From positions 1-64,000 of the forward strand of contig CAJQUN010001077.1 in NCBI GenBank assembly GCA_907163345.1: a stretch of DNA of 64,000 nucleotides. Direction: 5' to 3'. Below, in pieces: positions 11,683 through 21,554 of this stretch (position 1 is its first letter; each line of letters starts with the position of its first letter). Made by a program: the position numbers and the translations under genes. Under the pieces are notes generated by a model. The model saw only the letters and a program-made list of their open reading frames with translations, did no database searches and was not told the origin of the DNA. The DNA comes from Haberlea rhodopensis (lineage: Eukaryota; Streptophyta; Magnoliopsida; Lamiales; Gesneriaceae).

Positions 11683-12218
11683 ATTATTATTATTATTATT
11701 ATTAAAAACCAACCAAAATTCAATGTAGTGTTCAATGTCAATCACTATCTCAAAAACTATTATTGATAATACAAATATTTTCTCAAATATATAATGTTTT
11801 GTGAATTGTCAGTTGAGTGCAATCATTATCTCATATTCAAAATTCAAATAATAAGGTTATCATGAGTTAGAATACTCACTTTGACCATTTAAAATTTTGA
11901 ATCACATTCAAATAAGTATAAAATACTATCTTTTGATCTGAACAAAAATTAATATGTTTCCCACTTGGAGGTGTAGTTGAAGTTAGAGATGTAAATGAAT
12001 CAAATCGAGCCGAATATGAAATTTTTTTAAGATTCGAATTCGGCTTGAAATAGTTATATTCGAACTCGGGTTTGATTCAAAGTTCGAATAGTTTTAAAAA
12101 TTTGGCGCGAGTTCGGTTCGAAAAGATTCGAGCATGTTCGCGAACTATTTAAACAGTTTTTTTATTATCAAATTCTAAAAAGTTTGCAGTACGGAATGGC
12201 CGTCGCGGAACATTATTA
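11683..12218 (+). repeat. Inner part of the left foldback arm
   Basis: It starts with the ATT microsatellite at the Copia insertion point and continues with AAAAACCAACC, AATTCAATGTAGTGTTCAA and ATCTCAAAAACTATTATTGA. All of these recur inverted at 12780-12860. The arm ends in ACGGAATGGCCGTCGCGG (12191-12208), whose inverted partner is at 12278-12304, leaving a loop of roughly 60 bases. Confidence 0.75.
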
Positions 12219-12277
12219 AATTTTTTAGACATAAAATTTAGGGATGTCAATGAGACGGGTCTAAACTCGTACCCGTA

Positions 12278-13092
12278 TTAATAATGTTCCGCGACCGCCA
12301 TTCCGAGCCGCTCGCGAACTTTAATATTTTATTAATATAAATATATATTAAATAAATATATTTTGAACATTTTGGGTATTTATTCTCGAGCAATTGTTCA
12401 AATAGCTCGCGAACATGCTCGAATCTTTTCGAACCGAACTCGCGCCAAATTTTTAAAACTATTCGAACTTTGAATCAAACCCGAGTTCGAATGTAACTAT
12501 TTCAAGCCGAATTCGAATCTTAAAAAAAATTTCATATTCGACTCGATTCGATTCATTTACATCTCTAACTTCAACTACACCTCCAAGTGGGACACATATT
12601 AATCTTTGTTCAGATCAAAAGATAGTATTTTATACTTATTTGAATGCGATTCAAAATTTTAAATGGTCAAAGTGAGTATTCTAACTCATGATAACGTTAT
12701 TATTTGAATTTTGAATATGAGATAATGATTGGACTCAACCGACAATTCACAAGACATTATATTGAGCAAATATTTGTATTATCAATAATAGTTTTTGAGA
12801 TAGTGATTGACGTTGAACACTACATTGAATTTTGGTTGGTTTTTAATAATAATAATAAAAATAAATAAATAAATAAATAAAAAAATATATGTTGAAGGCG
12901 CCAACTCAACATATCTTAAAAAAAAAAAATATTTGTTGGAGACGCCAACTCCAACATTAAAAAAAAAGTAGGAGGCTTCTCCATTAGGAGACGCTAATTG
13001 AGTTGGCGTCTCAGGTTACTTTGTTAACAATTTTTAAATTGGGTTATTTTGTTAAAAATATTTTTTTTTTGGGTTATTTTTTTAAATAACCC
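12278..13092 (-). repeat. Right foldback arm
   Basis: This is the inverted counterpart of 691-984 plus 11683-12218. Differences by eye are mostly single substitutions, a variable number of ATT/ATA units, and extra AT-rich sequence around 12310-12370 near the centre. Confidence 0.75.
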
Positions 13093-13101
13093 CAATACCC
13101 T

Positions 13102-15210
13102 TTGTCTTCTGTTCATCTTCTTTGCAGAAAATATTCTAAAAAAAGGAACATCAAGTATTATGTGATATCATTCCGAAACATATATAGTCTAATATGGAGC
13201 TTTTGATGTGGCAAAGAACTAATATTTTTTTTTTGGTAGCCATTGTAAAGAAAAGAAAGTAAATTATAGTCTTATTTATCTGGAAGGTTGATGAAAATGG
13301 TTAGTGACTCAATAAAAATAAGTACCTAGGTTTGGTATAGTTTTTTGTCTCGAATTTTAGAAGACAGATGTAGGTTTGGGAAGCGTATCAACAATTCACA
13401 ATTTTTGGATTTTGAATTCAAACACTTTGATAAGCCATCGGTTTAACCATAAAGGTCCAATTAGGAGTTCAAAATCTTAGAAAATCAAGAAAGAAATTCT
13501 TGTCCAATGAGTTGACATGTCGAAAAACAGTTTAGAAGCAAATACTAGGCATGCAATGACCAGAAGAAACGATAATGCTCCTCGATAAATGTCAGTGATT
13601 TTGATGACTTTCCCTTGATTGCACAGTTACCATACAACACGGCGAAACTGACACATCATGAAATGGACACGACGACACAGATTTTAAAAAATTTCAGGAC
13701 ACGACACAGTCGTGACACATTTGTATAGTTTTGTATTTTTATATATTATACATTTATTATATTATAAAATTTTAAAATTCACATTTTTTAATTCCAATCT
13801 TATTTTTACTGTCTCTACGAACAGCTGCAACAACATTAATATAAGTACCAAATAAAAATAAAAAAGACAAACAAAATCTCTACCACAATATATACCATAA
13901 AACACATAATACAAAATTTACTTCAACTTTCACCAGCAGAACAATTTCCCATGAAGAGAAATTCCTAGAAACCAAAACATCTGCATCCAAACGATTATCA
14001 CCTTCACCATTCTTAAAATTCGGAATATATTGGTGCCAGCAATTCTCATCTGTAGGAAAAAGCAAGGGATATTGCAGTATATTGTAACAACCAATTTACT
14101 TCTTAATTTCCGACTCCGACCATCATGCCCATAAATAACTATTTCTTTACCTTATAGAATATTTGGATCATTTTTCTTCAACTCAAATAGCAACCACTGT
14201 TGGGAATTTGGGCATCTAAATTCACCCACAAGATCTCCCTCTTTTATAGAAAGGAAAGATAAAAAGATAAATAATAGCGACACAAAATTTTAACGTGGAA
14301 AACTTCCAAATCAGGTGAAAAAACATCAGGACCATAGAAGAAAATACACATAGCTCAAACATATCCACAAAGCTTTTTCCCACTAGCAAACCTTTATAGC
14401 TTGCACATTTCCCCTTTACAAGAAAGATACTTAATAAAAAAATTTATTATGTAGAAGATCAGCCAAAACTAAAACCACAGAGAATACTCAGAATTTTACA
14501 AGATTCTAAAATAATAGAGGAATTTCCTTAAAGCCAAAATTTGCTAGACAAGTTATTGACTGATGCACTTAAAACAGAAGGACCGAGCCTCCTTTTATAA
14601 CAAAACAGTTGGCCCATTTCTCTTTCCCAGCCGATTTGTTACTTCATCAATTTCCACACTATGACTTTGTCGTTTCACAATACTCCACCTTGATGAAGGT
14701 CTCCATAGCTCCTGCCACTGACACTGCAAGACAAGCATAACACTCAATGAAGAGAACTATCATGCTCTACCATAAAAAATATACTCATTCAGAATAAATC
14801 ATTTCAAGCATTTATTGACAATGAAAAGAGACAATGTTAGTTTCGTTACATTGTATCTCCATTTACTGACCCAGGGCAATTTATAGAACCCACTCTAGCT
14901 TTTGTACATTTTTTCTTGATGTGGTCAGGTTGTCCACATTCCCAACTGACTTTCTTTGCAAAGTTCTTCTTCCAAACACGAGCAACTAGTGCAAAATAAC
15001 TGTTACTCCCACCAAATCATCTCGCTTCAGAAAGAAGTTTACTAGTAACATTTGAGAAAATAATTATCTCCTATACATAATTTTGGTGGGAAAATATCCT
15101 TGGTTGATGTTATCTTTAGATAAACTTAATGTGCATTTCTAACTAAACTTAGGCAGGTTAATAACATCTAAAGAAAATTGCAGTTTGTTGCTGAAATTGG
15201 TAGGGAACAA
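13102..15210. other. Gene-free region with possible old transposon scraps
   Basis: No supportable gene. Around 13630-13720 there is a stretch rich in CACGACACGG-like motifs. From about 14200 to 14700 the sequence begins TGTTGGGAATTTGGGC and includes TAACGTGGAAAACTTCC and ATACTCCACCTTGATG, phrases I associate with old Copia LTRs or their borders. I find no partner repeat or target duplication. The small minus-strand frame at 13880-14065 has no recognisable features. Confidence 0.4.
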
Positions 15211-15216
15211 TGTCTC
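15211..15216 (+). promoter_or_regulatory. TGTCTC auxin-response-element core
   Basis: TGTCTC, the canonical ARF-binding core, 295 bp upstream of the first SAUR start codon. An inverted copy (GAGACA) is at 14828-14833. A six-base match is weak evidence, but SAUR genes are classic auxin-induced targets. The gene downstream is now broken. Confidence 0.35.
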
Positions 15217-15510
15217 CAACATCACTTGTGGTGATTAGTGGAAGACAAAACCACCAATTTATGTTCCTCATGTGGCTTTGATTCTCAAATTTCTCTACTT
15301 GCCTCTCGACCACTCAATTCGAACTACTTTCTTAAACTGTATGACACTTACTCGTTCATCTATCTATATATACAACACATTTTTCAGCTCAAAACCATCA
15401 ACAAATCATAAAAAAAATTTAATTTTTTCGGCCTTCACTTGCTTCACAAAAAAATCCATTCAATTTCTTTTACCTTTTGCTTTAACAAAACTTACTTCTA
15501 CACAGCAACA

Positions 15511-15806
15511 ATGGCCATTCCACAGATCGTTCGACGTTCTTTATCAAGTGAAAGAACATCATACTCGAAAGGATCAGCAAATGTTCCAAAGGGACATTTT
15601 CATATTTACGTTGGGGGAAGTAACAATAAACAACGATTTGTTGTTCCAATATCATACCTGAATGACCCTTTATTTCAAGATTTGTTAAATAAAGCTGAGA
15701 AGATTCGGGTTTTATTACTCAATGGGTGGACTCAAAATTCCCTGCAGTGAAGAGTAATTCATTGAGCTCACCTCTCGTTTTGGGAAGATAGTGATCACAA
15801 TTCTTA
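15511..15806 (+). pseudogene. SAUR pseudogene 1 (frameshift and stop)
   Basis: Small auxin-up RNA family. From the ATG at 15511 the frame reads MAIPQIVRRSLSS, then the SAUR core VPKGHFHIYVG and QRFVVPISYLNDPLFQDLL. About two bases are missing in the AEEE(F/Y)GFYHP region, and the frame ends at 15750 after 79 codons. The correct frame continues as MGGLKIPCSEE but then meets a TAA, followed by a recognisable TSRF-like tail. An intact copy would be about 95 residues. A TATA-like string (CTATATATAC) lies near 15363-15372. The 3' flank holds the cluster's conserved AGTAGGAAATTGTATACTAGTTAG box (about 15814-15837). It is the first of four SAUR copies. Confidence 0.85.
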
Positions 15807-15894
15807 GTCTTTTAGAGTAGGAAATTGTATACTAGTTAGTTTGAAGGTTTCATCTCTTTTTATATATTAACATTGGAAGCAGATAAAGGTTAAG

Positions 15895-17142
15895 AAATGA
15901 AATCATGAATACATTTACAGTTTTTTCGTACATACGGAGCCAATTTTTCAGATTCTAGTAAAATTTTCCATGAAACACTTGTACAACCAAGTCAAATGAT
16001 GATTTCAAATTCATCATCAAAATGCACCATTGTTCTGCTATAGATATGGCACAAGACTTCATAAGAATAGAAATATAGACATGAGAATCGATATTTATGC
16101 TGTCAAATTCAGTCACTGATTGTCTGCGAGCATGCTTTGATTCCTTTGAGGTGAACCGAAGAAACCATGAATTGCTTTAAAAGAAATGTTATGATTTCTT
16201 CAAGTTATAGTCATGTTATTATTATGAAACATCTATGGATAGAGAGGTTCAGCTAGCACCCCTAACAGCACACAGCAAAAAGAAAAGGAAAAGTACATAA
16301 GATAAGGATTAGGCCAAAACCTCCTGTCAGTAAAAATTACCAAATGACTAATGCATTCTTACAAAAGAAGATCATTCTATAATTTCAAATTAATCTACCA
16401 TTTACCCAACTCTAAATACTAAACTGGTGCTTCAAGCATTTAACTGTGGCATGTGACAGATCACATCAACTCATATTCATGATTTAAGACCTCAAAATTT
16501 GTTAAAGAGCACAAGGCACCATGCCCCCCATCACTAGCCATAACAAACAGTAGAAATCCTTATTGAGATTAAAGTGAGTTATTAGGGATACAAGCAGTAC
16601 TTTCTCTAATAATATATTTATGGGGTCCCCAAACGACCTAGGCATTTGAATTATTTATGCTTAAATCTTATATACACTGGTTCTTTGTAGGCCAAGCTAC
16701 CCTAAATACTGATGGGTTGATTAGCAGACAAGAACATTAAATTTTGGTGGGGTGACTTAACTAACAAGGATCAAAGAATCCCGAGAAATCTTTAACAGGT
16801 TTAGCTTAATATGAATTATTTAGTAGGGTCCTATAAGACTTTGTGGCTGAAGGTGGTGGGGAAGTACGATTTTGAGCTTCATTATATTGCTTTTATATAA
16901 TCTGATGAATGATTGTAGACAAATTCATGTGATTCTTCATGTGCTCTTGTTGACTACCGTACATCCACTAGTTTTTCTGGACCTCTATCAAGTTTTTTAA
17001 GGAAAAATGGGAATTTAATTCACTATATCTATTCCTCACTTCCAAGCTTTAATCCAACAGGCTAAGTGCTCCTCAAACACTGGTGATCCATTTCCAGAAA
17101 ATATTTAGAATTCTTGCTTCAGGAAACATTTTAAAACAAGAA
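15895..17142 (+). repeat. SAUR-cluster duplication block, copy 1
   Basis: About 1.25 kb collinear with 24178-25459. Matching landmarks in order include GGAGCCAATTTTTCA, TGAGAATCGATATTTATG, GCACATAAGATAAGGATTA, TAAACTGGTGCTTCAAG, CTGGTTCTTTGTAGGCCAAG and GATTCATGTGATTCTTCATG. Each copy ends at a SAUR start codon, so it is the duplicated promoter and upstream DNA of a tandem SAUR unit. No other gene is visible in it. Confidence 0.8.
16926..16943 (+). promoter_or_regulatory. Twin CATGTG boxes upstream of SAUR pseudogene 2
   Basis: Two CATGTG hexamers 12 bp apart (16926-16931 and 16938-16943), about 200 bp before the start codon. The pair and surrounding bases recur at the same place upstream of the intact SAUR and, with one hexamer altered, upstream of SAUR pseudogene 4. 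CATGTG is an E-box of the kind bound by PIF-type bHLH factors; binding here is inferred. Confidence 0.45.
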
Positions 17143-17421
17143 ATGGCCACCAGGAAAATGCTTAAACGATCTTTATCAAGTGAGAAAAGATCGGCAGGAT
17201 CAACTGATGTTTCAAAAGGATATTGTGTTGTTTATGTAAGGGGAGAGTGAATATAAGCATCGTTTCGTCATTCCTGTATCATATTTGAACCATCCTTCAT
17301 TTCAAGAGTTGTTATGCCAAGCTGAGGAAGAATCGGGTTTTACCATCCAATGGGTGGCCTCACCATTCCTTGCAGTGAAGATTTTTTTGTTGAAGTCACA
17401 TCTCGCTTGAGTAGAATCTGA
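17143..17421 (+). pseudogene. SAUR pseudogene 2 (two frameshifts)
   Basis: The ATG at 17143 opens MATRKMLKRSLSSEKRS and a SAUR N-terminus. One extra base in the VYVGE segment gives an early stop after about 35 codons. The next frame continues ESEYKHRFVIPVSYLNHPS and QELLCQAEEE, and then a one-base loss at the GFYHP segment shifts it again. With both shifts allowed for, homology runs to the TGA at 17419-17421 (end VTSRLSRI). It is closest to the intact SAUR at 25460, its duplication partner, and carries the AGAATAGAAATTTGTACACTAG box in its 3' flank (about 17448-17469). It could not make a full SAUR as written. Confidence 0.87.
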
Positions 17422-17499
17422 TGTATTATTGACCAGGTTTTAGTCTCTTAGAATAGAAATTTGTACACTAGTTAGCTAATTAGAGGGATACTAGTGTTC

Positions 17500-17700
17500 T
17501 TTCGGTGTATATATGATTGGGAAAAGATTTGAAATATTGAATACGCATGAATTTTTTGGTAATTGATGTGCCAATTTTCTTGTCAAATGCATTATCTTGT
17601 GCTAGTTGATGATATAAATTCTTCGGCCTACACTCTTGCATGATCTCAAACACAGATGTGAAGGTAGATTTCATGATTGTTTATTTTATTTTTATATTTA
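17500..17700 (+). repeat. Shared 3' flank of SAUR copies (copy 1)
   Basis: Collinear with about 26525-26690: GGGAAAAGATT, AATGTGCCAATT, AAATGCATT(A/G)TCTTG, GTAGATTTCATGA and TGTTTGT. It shows that the duplication extends downstream of the SAUR coding region. The minus-strand frame here is not a gene. Confidence 0.65.
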
Positions 17701-18096
17701 TATGTTGGGGAGATTAAAAAATTTATGTTATTTATTCCATGAGTTTTTAAGGACAATATTAGGATGAGAACATATTTTTCTTTTCGTTAAGAACATCTTT
17801 TCGTTAGAAATGCTTAGTTGTTGTTGTTAAGAACATCTTTTATTTCCTCAGTTCACCTTGTGCGACCTCGACAAACCATGAGAAATATGACCAAATGATT
17901 ATAATTTGCCGAGATTCTTGAAGATATACTAGTTGATGATACTCGATGGATGAGGAAGGCCACACAACACATCCTCCCCAAGTTCTGGTACAGGAAAGGG
18001 TCGAGGAAATGATCTTACTTTGAAGCAATCAATGGAGTTTTCCTTACACGAAGGGACAAGGCTAAGGCAGATGCCAATCGAATCTTGCTTAGAGTG

Positions 18097-18645
18097 ACTT
18101 GTATAATGGAAGACAAATCACTTGGTTTAGTCAATAGTATAAGATAGCATAGAATGTGTTATCGAATGAATTGACATAACCTGTTCAAGGAAGAGCCAAC
18201 TTTGTTAAAGGCAAGGTACCTACTACAAAAGGTCCTCAAAACGACTCCAGAGGAAAGGTGTTAACCTCAATGTATTGGACTCATCCAGTTCCGAAAATTA
18301 AATTATAACTAACAAACTTTCTACTTCCACATGTCGTTGCTTCATCAGGCCTCCAATGGGATATCAGAGGACTTGTATAATGGAAGACAAATCACTTAGT
18401 TTAGTCAATAGTATAAGTTAGCATATAATGTGTTATCGAATGAATTGAAATAATCTGTTCAAGGAAGAGCCAACTTTGTTAAAGGCAAGGTGCCTACTAC
18501 AAAAGGTCCTCAAAACGACTCCAGAGGAAAGCTGTTAACCTTAATGTATGGGACTCATCCAGTTCCGAACAATTAAATTATAACTAACAAACGTTCTACT
18601 TCCACATGTCGTTGCTCCATCAGGCCTCCAATGGGATATCAGAGG
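18097..18645 (+). repeat. Two tandem copies of a 274-bp unit
   Basis: Unit 1 is 18097-18370 and unit 2 is 18371-18645, each starting ACTTGTATAATGGAAGAC and ending GGGATATCAGAGG. Differences are a few substitutions (for example GGTACC against GGTGCC). I recognise no gene in the unit or in the flanking 17701-18096 and 18646-18760. Confidence 0.88.
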
Positions 18646-18763
18646 AAGGAGTAAAGCAATCCGATATAGAGATGTCGTTCTTTGGTCCTCAGCCATTGCA
18701 GATCTTGTTAAAAACCTTTCGTTTGGAAAGATAATTATCATGTTTGGATATTACACTTGGTTT

Positions 18764-18824
18764 TAGTCTTTTAAGAGTAGAAATTTGTATACTAGTTAGG
18801 TAACTTAAGGGCTACTTCTCTTTT
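18764..18824 (+). pseudogene. Orphan SAUR 3'-UTR remnant
   Basis: GTCTTTTAAGAGTAGAAATTTGTATACTAGTTAG followed by GGGCTACTTCTCTTTT matches the 3' flank of SAUR pseudogene 1 (about 15808-15860), but no SAUR coding sequence precedes it. The match resumes after the TRIM as CTTTTTATAT at 19179. It sits just before duplication block copy 2, so the second unit probably had its own copy of SAUR 1 and lost the coding part. Confidence 0.6.
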
Positions 18825-19178
18825 TGTTAGGATCGAGCGCTTACCGCTTTACCAATAACTATAGTTAAGGGTAATGGCGCAACATCAATCTTTTCAACCA
18901 TACACTGGCGCAAGCGCCACGTGTTCGACCGATCACAAAGCAGAGGCAATTGTTGAACCCCAACAATCCCTCCCCCAATAATTGCACTCTCTGCAACTCA
19001 TGGGAATCGAACACGCGACATTGGCTCTGATACCAATTGTTAGGATCGAGCGCTTACCGCTTTACCAATAACTATAGTTAAGGGTAATGGCGCAACATCA
19101 ATCTTTTCAACCATACACTGGCGCAAGCGCCACGTGTTCGACCGATCACAAAGCAGAGGCAATTGTTGAACCCCAACA
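18825..19178 (-). mobile_element. TRIM (miniature LTR retrotransposon), 354 bp
   Basis: Two direct 141-bp LTRs (18825-18965 and 19038-19178) that read identical base for base, starting TGTTAGGATC and ending CCCCAACA. They flank a 72-bp internal region. On the minus strand the primer site TGGTATCAGAGCC (19023-19035) lies two bases after the 5' LTR, and a purine tract (TTGGGGGAGGGAT, 18966-18978) precedes the 3' LTR. The target duplication CTTTT is perfect (18820-18824 and 19179-19183). It has no coding capacity, so it must be moved by another element's proteins. Each LTR contains the hairpin TGGCGCAAGCGCCA. Identical LTRs suggest a very recent insertion. Confidence 0.9.
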
Positions 19179-19183
19179 CTTTT

Positions 19184-19530
19184 TATATCACAATCAGTGT
19201 ACATGTTGATTGTGACTTGAAAATCAACACAAGCACAAGGACTTGGTCTTTATGTGGCAGCTGCTACCATAACTACCCGGAAGTTACCATCGACTATTTT
19301 TCAAGGTGTTGGTGGGCAAGTCTCGAGAAGGAATTTTTCAGATATGTATGGAGAGAGATGAAGATAAAAAAGACTACCCCATCGTTCAAGTCACCTGAAA
19401 AGAAAGAAGAGAAAAACAGGGGAAATCATATTGGGTCTTTTCCTTGGGAAAAATCTCTTGTAATCAATGGGTGAGGGAGAGAGAGATAAGAGATCTTTGT
19501 AAGTTGTAACCTGCAGATTAGCATTGAAAG
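19184..19530. other. Flank between TRIM and Copia, no gene seen
   Basis: Continuation of the SAUR downstream sequence. The 103-residue plus frame at 19163-19474 begins inside the TRIM LTR and has no recognisable motif, so I do not call it. Confidence 0.5.
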
Positions 19531-20378
19531 TGTTGGGTTTTTTGGCCCATTACTTATTTATTCCTAATGGGCTTTGGCCCCCTCTTCTATTTACCTTAAC
19601 CGAGCCCCCCTTTCTCTACCGCCTCTTCACCCTTCATCTTCCCCTTCTGTCCAGAAGCTTCTCCTTCTCTGTGTCTCTTCGGCTGGACCAGAATCTTGGG
19701 ACTTGCTCCCCTCCTCTTCGTCTCCCTCGGTGCTATTAATCCTGGTATGTTTCCATGATGAGTTAACACTCTGATTCGAAATTCTTTGTGCATATTTCGT
19801 CCCCCTTTTTCGTCCCTGTTCCAGTGTGGTTCAGACTTGTGGCCGTGAGTTTAGGGTGGTGCTGTGTGCGCCTCGAGCCTTGGTGCTGTGTGCACTGTGT
19901 GGCCATGAGCTTAGGGTGGTGCTGTGTGCGCTGGCTGGTGTGTGTGCGCTATGTGCGTGCACTGTGTGTGTGGCCGTGAGTGTGGTGCTGTGTGCACTGG
20001 TGTGGCCGTGAGTGGTGCTGTGTGCACTGTGTGTGCTGAGTGCGCTGTGTGTTGTGGTGTCTGTCGTGGGTCTTAACCTTTGTGGTTAGTTTTCTGGTGG
20101 AGCCGTGTGTTCGGGCTGTGTGCTTTGGGCAGTGGTTCGGGCAGTGTCTTCGGGTAGTGTCTTCGGGCAGTGTGTGTGTCTCCACCTTTTGGATTCGATA
20201 CCTTGGTTCCCCGGTGACGACGTTGAAAGGAAACCCAGCTCGACCTGAGCCCTATTTCCTTACTCTAGCTTTGCATTTCAGTTTATAGTTTTATTAGTTG
20301 AAATTGTATACTGTGATTGTTTTTGTTTCTTGATTGCAGGTTATCAATCGAGATCGAAAGCGGAACGTACACCTTACA
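19531..20378 (+). repeat. 5' LTR of the deleted Copia
   Basis: 848 bp. From about 19835 to 20060 it is a GT-rich array of GGTGCTGTGTGC-like units, followed by TTCGGGCAGTG units at about 20110-20175. The several small open frames here, on both strands, are by-products of this low-complexity sequence. Confidence 0.92.
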
Positions 20379-20379
20379 G

Positions 20380-20391
20380 TGGTATCAGAGC
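20380..20391 (+). other. Primer binding site, initiator-Met tRNA type
   Basis: TGGTATCAGAGC begins one base after the CA end of the 5' LTR. Confidence 0.92.
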
Positions 20392-20404
20392 GTTCCGTGC
20401 CTGG

Positions 20405-20580
20405 TGGAGTGCTCGGGCAGACCTCGGGCAGCGACTGGTGTGCTCGGTGGTCTCGGGCAGTGCTTGGTAGGGCTTCGGGCAGCAGCAGTAGGCTTCGGGC
20501 AGCGGCTGGAGAGCTCGGGCAGCTACTAGAATCTCGGGCAGATTCCGGGCAGGCGCTTAGGTGCTTCGGGCAGTGTGGTT
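20405..20580 (+). repeat. Leader array of YCGGGCAG motifs
   Basis: Nine copies of (C/T)CGGGCAG or a one-base variant at irregular spacing between the primer site and gag. The same motif occurs in the LTR at about 20110-20175 and 23672-23735. The position, an untranslated leader, is where packaging or dimerisation signals lie in LTR elements; any such role is inferred. Confidence 0.7.
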
Positions 20581-20859
20581 TCGTCACCCCAGAGCTTTGT
20601 CTCTGAGTAGTAAGTGATTATTCTAACCTTTAATCATTTTACTATCTTGTTTCTAGGTGTAATTGTGTCCCTTACCCATAGGAAAATCTCTATCTGAAGC
20701 CCCATGCTCGTACACCGTTGAGTGTATTGTGATCTTGTGGGTGATAGCGATTCTTCCTTCCCTTAGCTTGATTAATTCTTTCATTGTGTTTTGTGCCTTG
20801 TGGTCCTTGCTTCTGCTGTTTGGTTGTTGAAATTCTGTGTGCCTCTCTGCTTAGTTGTG

Positions 20860-21554
20860 ATGGCTTCAATTTCTGGATATAACCTTGAACCTTTTAATGG
20901 AAAATCTGATTTCTCTATTTGGCAACAAAAGATGAAAGGAATTTTAATACAACAAAAAGTATTTAAGCTATTGACGGTAATTGGGCTGAGAACATTACAA
21001 CTGCTAAGAAGCTTGAAGATGACGAATATGCTTATTCTTCTATTATCTTGAACTTGTCTGACTCTGTGCTCAGGAAGTGTGGTAAACTATCATCTGCTAG
21101 AGAACTTTGGGAAAAATTAGAAGAAATGTTTACTGAAAAATCTTTGCCTAGTAAACTTTTCTTGTTGGAAAATTTTTTCAGATTCAAGCTAGACTTGAAC
21201 AAAGATGTAGATGAGAATTTAGATGTGTTTACTAAGTTAATTCAAGATATTAAATTGACAGGAGATAAGAACATTGACGACTATTCACCTATTGTTCTTC
21301 TAAATGTTATTCCTGAAAATTATAGTGATGTAAAATCCGCCATTAAGTACGGTAGAGATTCTATTATATTGGATACTGTAATGAACGGCTTGAAAAGCAA
21401 GGAATTAGATTTAAAAGTGAACAACGGCGGTAAGCAAGATTCAGGTGAAGTTATGCATGTTAGAGGTAGATCTCAACATAGGTATAACAACAATCATAGA
21501 TCTGATTATAACCAAAATCAGAATAATGATAAGAACAAGGGGAAAAAGGTCTAA
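20860..21554 (+). pseudogene. gag: Copia gag, 5' part, frameshifted
   Basis: The ATG at 20860 opens MASISGYNLEPFNGKSDFSIW, a typical Copia Gag start with the FNG and W residues. The frame is lost near 20970-21048 and resumes at 21048 with a UBN2-type capsid core (SARELWEKLEEMF, DENLDVFTKLIQDI, LLNVIPENYSDVKSAI) up to a stop at 21552-21554. The next open frame overlaps from 21445 and carries the zinc knuckle, so a second shift lies near 21545. Confidence 0.82.

Larger units (their letters stand above)
691..13092. mobile_element. Foldback Mutator-like element, split by a Copia insertion
   Basis: The outer ends, TGGGTTATT at 691 and AATAACCC ending at 13092, are inverted relative to each other. 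Both are flanked by the direct 9-bp repeat CAATACCCT (682-690 and 13093-13101), a length typical of Mutator-like transposition. Removing the Copia at 985-11682 leaves about 1.7 kb. In it the left half (691-984 plus 11683 to about 12218) is the inverted copy of the right half (about 12278-13092), so the terminal repeats run almost to the centre. No transposase is visible, so this is a non-autonomous foldback element. The inner arms carry strings such as GTTCGAATAGTT and CTCGCGAACATG seen in miniature elements, so it may itself be composite. Confidence 0.75.

Noticed and set aside
13880..14065. 61-residue minus-strand frame
   Set aside because: Short, AT-rich surroundings, no motif, no start context; likely chance.
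14200..14700. Possible Copia LTR starting TGTTGGGAATTTGGGC
   Set aside because: No second copy, primer site or target duplication seen; mentioned only as a possibility.
19788..20288. Several open frames in the GT-rich LTR (also 23350-23850), including a histidine/threonine-rich minus frame
   Set aside because: Low-complexity GTGTGC repeats keep several frames open by chance; they lie within LTRs on both sides of the element.
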